Source: Bettongia penicillata ogilbyi
Taxonomy: Eukaryota; Chordata; Mammalia; Diprotodontia; Potoroidae
Assembly (NCBI GenBank): GCA_023548195.1
Contig: JAJHZJ010000752.1
Span: 237,501-301,500 of the forward strand
Direction of reading: 5' to 3'
Length of the DNA stretch: 64,000 bases
Shown here: one piece after another, positions 58,076-64,000 of the stretch
Numbering within the stretch: the first letter of the stretch is position 1
How the letters are laid out: each line of letters opens with the position of its first letter
The notes under the pieces: model-generated
The model's database searches: none
What the model was told of the DNA's origin: nothing
The model's input: only the letters and a program-made list of their open reading frames with translations
Program-made: the position numbers and the translations under genes

Positions 58076-59145
58076 TCCAACTTGCCAATTTGTATCAAAA
58101 TATAAATTGAAACCTTCTAAGGACCTTTGACCTGTGCACATCTAAAACTCATACTATTTGAAGAGTCTTTTTGCTACTTCAACACATGCCAAAATTCTTC
58201 CAAATATGAAATTGATTCAGATTATAAATATGCCCAATCTTTCAGATTTCTCAGTGATTTTTTCAGTCACTTGTTTCAAAGAATTGGTTTTGTATAAAAA
58301 CAAAATAAAATAAATAATGCCAAACCTGACATGACAGATGACATTTAGTTATATAGGTCATCAATGCAGACAATGGCAAAAAAGAGATCGCGACAAAGCC
58401 TAAAACAAAATTATTTAGAAAAGAAGTCACTATTTGATAAGAACTATGGATAAAACTGAAAAGTTTTCAGTCATACTATGAACATGGATAAGATTGACAT
58501 ATTAACTTCTGAGTGAGAGCAATATATTTCTTATTCATTGCTCACCAAGTATACCAGATTTTCAATATATAATTAGTAGAGATTTTAGGAAGATATCTGT
58601 TGAACTACTGTATAGGCAATTTGAGTACAAAGAAGAAAGCCTCGTTGAGTTATTTTCCTTCTTGTCTAGTTTGTTTTATCAGTATTTGGACCTTTGTTCT
58701 TATGATTTTAGTGTTTTTAAAGTTACGTGATAAAATAATATATTCATAATTTTGCCTTTCCCATCTCATTTTGCATCTTTTTTTCAAAGTCGTTTAAAAG
58801 AAATACTATCACAGTCCCTTAAGAATCAAACACTTATATAATTAAAGACAATTAACTCATAATAATGATAACTTCAATTTAAAATTTCTTTATGGAGATA
58901 AATAGGCTTAATAAAAGAATGCCACATTTAAGTGCCTAATGATATGCTCAATATTATGACCTAAAATGAAGCTTCCTTCTCAAAAAAAAAAAATGAGTAC
59001 TATTTAAATATAAACCTTATGTGAAAGCAAATAGAGGATTTTTTTTTTTACTTGTGGTCTCATAGGCCACATTCAAGAAATTAAATAAGCCCTAAAGTTT
59101 CACTTCACATTTAAAAACTTGAAAAAGGTGACATAAAGATGAAAA
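58076..59145. other. unassigned AT-rich DNA
   Basis: No gene or repeat recognised. Confidence 0.35.
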
Positions 59146-59149
59146 TAGG

Positions 59150-59790
59150 TAATATTGTAGGGGTTGTAGAAAGAAATATCTGCTCATTGTTGGTAGTAAT
59201 ATGAATTGGTATTACATATTTGAAAACAATTTAGATTTGAAAATAAAACAACTAAAATATGCATATGCTTTGACTCAAACATTGTACTACTAAGAATATT
59301 CCCCAAGGAAGTAATTGCTAAATAGGTTCCATTCTCAGAAAAATATTTTTGGCAGCACATATTGTGATAACAAAGAACTTGAAACAAAATAGATGCCCAT
59401 CAATTGTAGAAAATCTAAATGAATTGTGGTGCACTAATGTAAAGTAATATCATTGTGATATTAAAAATGATTGTGTTGCATGCAGAGAAACATGGGAAGA
59501 TCTACATGAATTCACATGAAGTGAAGCAAATATAGCCAAGAAAATGATACACATTTTGACTATAACAGTGTAAATGGAAAAAAAAACAGAAAAGTCATTA
59601 GAAATAGATGTAAAATTGCAAAGAAAATGACTCCAAATTATAAATGTGACAAGAGACTTCCCCCTACTTATTGGTAGAGGTGGGATATACATGGTTATGG
59701 AGTATTCAATATATTTGCAATTTTGTTGTTGTTTTATAAATTACCTTTACTGATTTTTTCACTTTTTTCCGGAAAAAAAAATGTTTCTTG
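59150..59790 (+). mobile_element. ancient L1 3' end, sense
   Basis: The order of ORF2-end landmarks is kept in very diverged form: 'gctcattgttggtagtaata' near 59181, 'atgcatatgctttgactcaa' near 59257, 'agatgcccatcaattgtaga' near 59391, then an A/T-rich 3' UTR. It is older than the other L1s and has no frame. Confidence 0.6.
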
Positions 59791-61365
59791 TATGGGAGAG
59801 TTCTCTTGCAGAGGTAGAGGACAGGTAGAAATTGAAGTATGTAGAAAGAGAAGATGTGAATAAAAATATTTTGAAAAGAAGAAAATGCATGTAAGCATGA
59901 CTAGTGGAACCTAGGTAGTCTACTTTATCTTCTGTTAACTCAAGTAGAAGAGGCTAGAGAACCTTATTTCATAAAGATTTAGTGATATGTAATAGAAAAA
60001 CCTGTGCCATATTCAGAGAACATGCAAGTATTCTGTTTCTGGTTCATTTGTTATCAGAAGAGCAACTTTTTCAATTACCAGCTGAGTTAGACCTGAGAAC
60101 AAATTAAAAAGACGCTAAGGAGTTGGCGAAAGTCACTAGCTTGTAGGAGATTGAATTTTAATAGGGGAAGTCAATAAGGGGCAAAGAATTGGGGATAGAT
60201 GTCCACATGAGGGTGAAGTGTAAAAGTGTAGAGATTTAGGACCTAGAAGAGAAATTGAGTACACTGTGGTTATTGAACACAATATTTTATTAATCAGAAC
60301 ACAAAAATTACTGTTCATGCTGTGTGAAAGGAAACTTACTGATATATAAATTTGACTTTAAGGGTACTTGATTTCCTAATTATTTCTCAAACTGCTAGCA
60401 TCATTTTTAATGAACTCAAACTTAAGTACTTCATTTATTTCAAGAACTTTTGTGAAATTTCATGTTGCATTGACCAAAAATGAAACTGCCATTATTTGTT
60501 TCCTTAAATACTAGTCTGTTATTGATGAAACTGTTTATCATTCTCAGCATTTTTAAAATTCTGTATATATAAGCAAATATCATGAATCAGATATTACCAA
60601 TATTATGACTATGATTCTGATTCCTTCAGATCAAGTTAGAATGTGACTTACTGGAATAATTTCGGACTAAATTCAGTGGGAGTGTTCCGAGTAAATTCAT
60701 TTGGGCAAGGCTTCAAGCTTTATGAATAGCAAGAGTCTATGTTTTTCCCATAGTGATTAGATTTAATTGATTTAATATTCCCGAGAAAGTTAAATGTATT
60801 TGTGCATTTTTTAAACATGAATACGCTTTTGCAAAAAAAGTCACAAAATACCTTAAATAAGTTTGCAAGCAATATTGTGAGCAGGTTGACTGATTTAAGT
60901 AAAAGGGACACCTCACTTATGGTTATTAAATTAGTCTTTCATTAGCATATGTAAAAGAATTGTATGTACTTTCTATATTGTATAGGATTGGGACTTTCCC
61001 CTATTCTGATAGAAAGTCTTCTGTGGAGAGCGATAAATAGCACATGATCTGTAGTTGATCAGCTGATGTTTCACTATAGAAAAGGATAAAGAAAATTCAT
61101 TAAATTACAAATTAGAGTTCTGAACTTGGTATCATTATCAATGTTTTCTACTTAAGTTAGTCACATAATTACAGATAACCTTATCTCTTTAAGATATTAG
61201 ACATCTAAAGACTTGAAGGATGATTGTGATACGTCATTTCTATGAAAGCTTGAGTTATCTCAAAAGTGTTATTGCTCAATAATCCTATGATTCCTACACA
61301 TATTTACCATAAAATTATATAGATACCTGTTGCTTTTGACATTTTCTCTCCCCATTTCCAAATAT
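59791..61365. other. unassigned AT-rich DNA
   Basis: No gene or repeat recognised over about 1.6 kb. Confidence 0.35.
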
Positions 61366-61369
61366 TTTA

Positions 61370-61370
61370 C

Positions 61371-61404
<34 letters not shown>

Positions 61405-61420
61405 TATATGTATATATTAA
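61370..61420. repeat. (TA)n(CA)n microsatellite
   Basis: About 20 bases of TA, then about 14 of CA, then TA again, close to the 3' tail of the antisense L1 that follows. Confidence 0.92.
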
Positions 61421-61444
61421 ATTAAATAAACTTAAAATTACTAT

Positions 61445-62200
61445 TGTTTGGTAGTGTTTAAATTATTAATTTGTTTGTTTTCAGTTTTCTACAAACACTT
61501 CCATAATTCTTAGTCTTTCTCTCCCTTCCTTCACCCTCCCTCCCTGAAGTGGCATGCAATCTAATATGGGTTCTACACATACAGTCGAATAAACACATTT
61601 TCACATAAGTCCTCTTGCACAGAAGAATTAAAATGAATAGAAGAAACCATGACGAAAAGAAAACATAACATGAGAGAAAGTATTCTGCTTCACTCTCCTT
61701 TCCAATTCCATATTTCTTTCTCTTGATGCGGAGAACATTTTGCTCAAGAGCCCTTTCAGGATGTTTTAGGATCTTGCATTTTCTGTGAAGGCCTAAGTCT
61801 CCCAAAAAATTTCCTCACACATTGTGGTTGTTACTGTGTAGAACATTCTCTTGATTCTCCACTTCTCACTCAGAATCAGTTCCCAAAAGTCCTTGAAGAT
61901 CTGTCTAAAGTTTTTCTGTTCATCATTTCTTATAGCACAGTAGTATTCCATTACATTCATACACCACAATTTGTTCAGCCATTCCCCAAATGATGGGCAT
62001 CCCCTTGATTTCCAGTTTTTGGCCACCACAAACACAAAGAGAGCTGTTAAAAATATTTTTTGTACATGTGGGACCCTTTCCCATTTTTTGACCTATTTGG
62101 GATACAGTTGTCAAAGTGATATTGCTGGGCCAACGTTTATGCACATATTTGTACCCTTTGAGCATAGTTCAAAATTGCTCTCCAGAATGGTTGGAATAAG
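61445..62200 (-). mobile_element. L1 3' end, antisense
   Basis: Antisense 3' UTR from 'cagttttctacaaacacttc' (61483) through 'gtggttgttactgtgtagaa' and antisense ORF2 'ttacattcatacaccacaat' (61951), 'aatgatgggcatccccttga' (61989) and 'gctctccagaatggttggaa' (62177). Truncated at its 5' end near 62200. Minus-strand blocks read WKSRGCPSFGEWLNKLWCMN. Confidence 0.88.
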
Positions 62201-62209
62201 ATTCAGTTC

Positions 62210-62618
62210 AATGTGGAGCCAAGATGGTGGAGTGAGAGCAACAGCTCACCTAAATTCTTGGAAAATCTCCTTCAGATACCTCTGAAAGGAGAATCTGACC
62301 AAATTTTGGAGGTGTGGAATCCAATGGGAGACAGACTGTGACGGATTCGGGGGCCAGGTTAGACTGGAAGGTCTACAGGAAGGATCTGTTCCATGGGAGT
62401 GAGCACCCAGCACACAATGCAGGACATCCAGCTCAGTGGAGCACAAGGGGCCCGGGAAACCCGAGTGGGCAGAACTGGCAGAAAAGCACCCAAGGATCAG
62501 AGACAAGCCTAGCCAAGTCAGTGAGAGCAATTGAGTCCCAGATATCAGCACAGAAGCTCCTGAGAACATTCAGCCCGAAGATTAAACATTGGCAAGTCAC
62601 CCACTTGAACTTAATAGA
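62210..62618 (+). mobile_element. L1-type 5' UTR module 1
   Basis: Begins 'gtggagccaagatggtggag', continues with a GC-richer 400 bases ('ccaggttagactggaaggtc', 'cagctcagtggagcacaagg'). The next L1-type 5' start follows directly at 62617, so this is either a separate truncated element or an upstream 5' UTR unit. Confidence 0.65.
62219..62228 (+). promoter_or_regulatory. YY1-like motif, module 1
   Basis: 'ccaagatggt' at the start of the module, one base off the core 'caagatggc'. Confidence 0.35.
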
Positions 62619-64000
62619 GCCAGGATGGTGGAGTAATCAGTAAATGCTCTCTCCTCCCCCATTGATGACTGTGAAAGAACCATAAAATATTTTCCAAGAA
62701 AAATCCTGAATCAGCAGGAAATGCACAGGGGGCAAATAATCTCATAACACCTGAGGGTAGAAAAATAGCTAAGGGAGATTCCTCCTGCTGTGGTGGAGGC
62801 AAACCGGAAGCACAGAAGACCCAGGGCAGAGAAAACTTGCACTAGGACCCAGGCAAGCCTCAGTTCCAGGAGAGGAGCTGCAGGAGGGGTGGGAACACTA
62901 ATTAGCATCTAGGCGTACCTCAGCTGTTCAGGGAAATCAGAAAGACAATAGGGCAGCTGGGATCACCAGTCTCTGAACCTGCCTTTGCCTCAGTTCAGCT
63001 GAGGAGATCTCCTGTGACCAGACCACCCCTTCTCCACACTTAACAAGGTAAACCCAGGGCTGATCTGGGAAACACCAAACAAAAACCTGCTTTTAGCTTT
63101 TTCACACATCAACCCAGCCAAAAGTTCTCTAGCTTTGGATTGAAAGAACCAGAAGCCACAATATTCAATCAATATCATGAACAAGGAAAAGCAGACAAAG
63201 GCTGAAAAAAACATACAATCTTTCTATGGGGATAAGGACCAAAACACAAACACAAAAGAGGCCAGAGCTGAGATGGTACTTCCATCTGAAACTTCAGAAG
63301 GGACTATGAACTGCTCACAAGCACAAGCAGCTCTCCTGGTACAGCTGAAGAAGGAAATAGAAAACAAACTGGCCAATGATTTTAAAATTGTGAAAAAAAG
63401 AATTCACTGATGAGAACATCTCTTTGAAAAAGAAAATTGAACAAATGGAAAAGGAAGTTCAAAAATTAACTGCAGAAAATAACTCCTTAAAAGGAAAAAA
63501 ATGGACAGAGGGAAAAGGAGATGCAAAAATTAACTGAAGAAAACAACATGATAAGATCAGATTTGGGCAAGTAGAAAGGAATGACTCATTGAGACAGCAA
63601 GAATCAGTCAAACAAAATCTAAAGAATGAAAAGATAGAAGAAAATGTAAAATATCTAATTGGAAAAACAACTGACCTGGAAAATAGATCCAGGAGAGAAA
63701 ACTTAAGAATTATTGGCCTGCCAGAAACCCAGGATGGAGAAAAGAGCCTGGACAATATCTTCCAGAAAATCATCAAGGAAAACTGCCCAGAAGTTCTAGA
63801 CTCAGAGGGCAAAATAGTCATCGAAAGAATCGACCAATCCCCTCCTGAAAGGGATCCCAAAATCAATACCCCAAGAAATATCATCAAATTCCAGAGCTAT
63901 CAAGTGAAGGAGAAAATATTACAAGAAACCAGAAAGAAACAATTCAAATATCAAAGAGATACAGTCATGATTACATAGGACATTGCAGCTTCTACTTTAA
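62617..64000 (+). mobile_element. L1 element L, 5' part (runs off the window)
   Basis: 5' UTR from 'agagccaggatggtggagta' (62616), 560 bases of GC-richer leader, then ORF1 from 63177 to the window end. The ORF1 type is the same second lineage as in L1 G. Confidence 0.85.
63177..64000 (+). pseudogene. L1 ORF1 (element L), cut by the window edge
   Basis: Starts MNKEKQTKAEKNIQSFYGDK. The N-terminal part contains QLKKEIENKLANDFKIVKKR and then shifts frame near 63400. The coiled coil continues in broken frames, and a long block (63589-63978) encodes NVKYLIGKTTDLENRSRREN, IIKENCPEVLDSEGKIVIER and KFQSYQVKEKILQETRKKQF. A stop follows at 63976-63978 because of a one-base change in frame. The end of the protein is outside the window. 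Confidence 0.85.

Overview
The window looks like a stretch of a marsupial nuclear genome made almost entirely of retrotransposon debris. I recognise no functional host protein-coding gene, no tRNA or rRNA gene, no CRISPR array and no prokaryotic feature. The marsupial assignment rests on recalled repeat families: two-ORF L1s of the opossum/wallaby type, 'half-L1' (HAL1-like) elements that carry only ORF1 and a long G-rich 3' UTR, RTE LINEs with RTE-tailed SINEs of the MAR1 kind, MIR/CORE-type SINEs of the marsupial pattern, and old L2 and CR1/L3 copies. I cannot tell which marsupial. All family names come from memory of consensus sequences, not from a search.

Layout. 0-5.4 kb: an old L2 tail, a MIR SINE, a (TC)n tract and unrecognised AT-rich DNA. 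5.4-7.8 kb: a 5'-truncated L1 (+). 7.8-11.8 kb: mostly unrecognised DNA with one MIR-like SINE and one RTE-tailed SINE. 11.86-13.87 kb: HAL1 copy A. 14.1-15.2 kb: a CR1/L3 reverse-transcriptase fragment. 15.6-20.8 kb: a nearly complete L1 (B). 20.8-25.76 kb: a nest in which an L1 3' UTR is split by an inverted RTE copy, itself split by HAL1 copy C. 26-29 kb: old DNA and an ancient antisense L1 end. 29.2-35.95 kb: HAL1 copies D (-), E (+) and F (-). 35.96-47.08 kb: an antisense L1 5' piece, then a full-length L1 (G) split by HAL1 copy H, which is split by HAL1 copy I: three levels of nesting. 47.1-64 kb: an RTE-tailed SINE, MIRs, HAL1 copy J, several antisense L1 3' ends, a second inverted RTE copy (53.6-55.4 kb), and at the right edge the 5' UTR and ORF1 of another L1 (L) that runs off the window.

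How the parts work together. The L1s would have supplied endonuclease and reverse transcriptase. The HAL1 copies encode only an ORF1-like RNA-binding coiled-coil protein and would depend on L1 ORF2p. The RTE-tailed SINEs share their 3' tail with the RTE copies and presumably borrow the RTE enzyme. Every LINE ORF seen is broken. The best preserved is ORF1 of HAL1 copy I (one nonsense codon and one 2-base deletion). No new biological system is evident. The most informative material is the nesting order, the recurrent RTE inversions, the ORF1-only elements, and two short coding-like stretches (11.2-11.6 kb and 55.6-56.0 kb) that I cannot assign.
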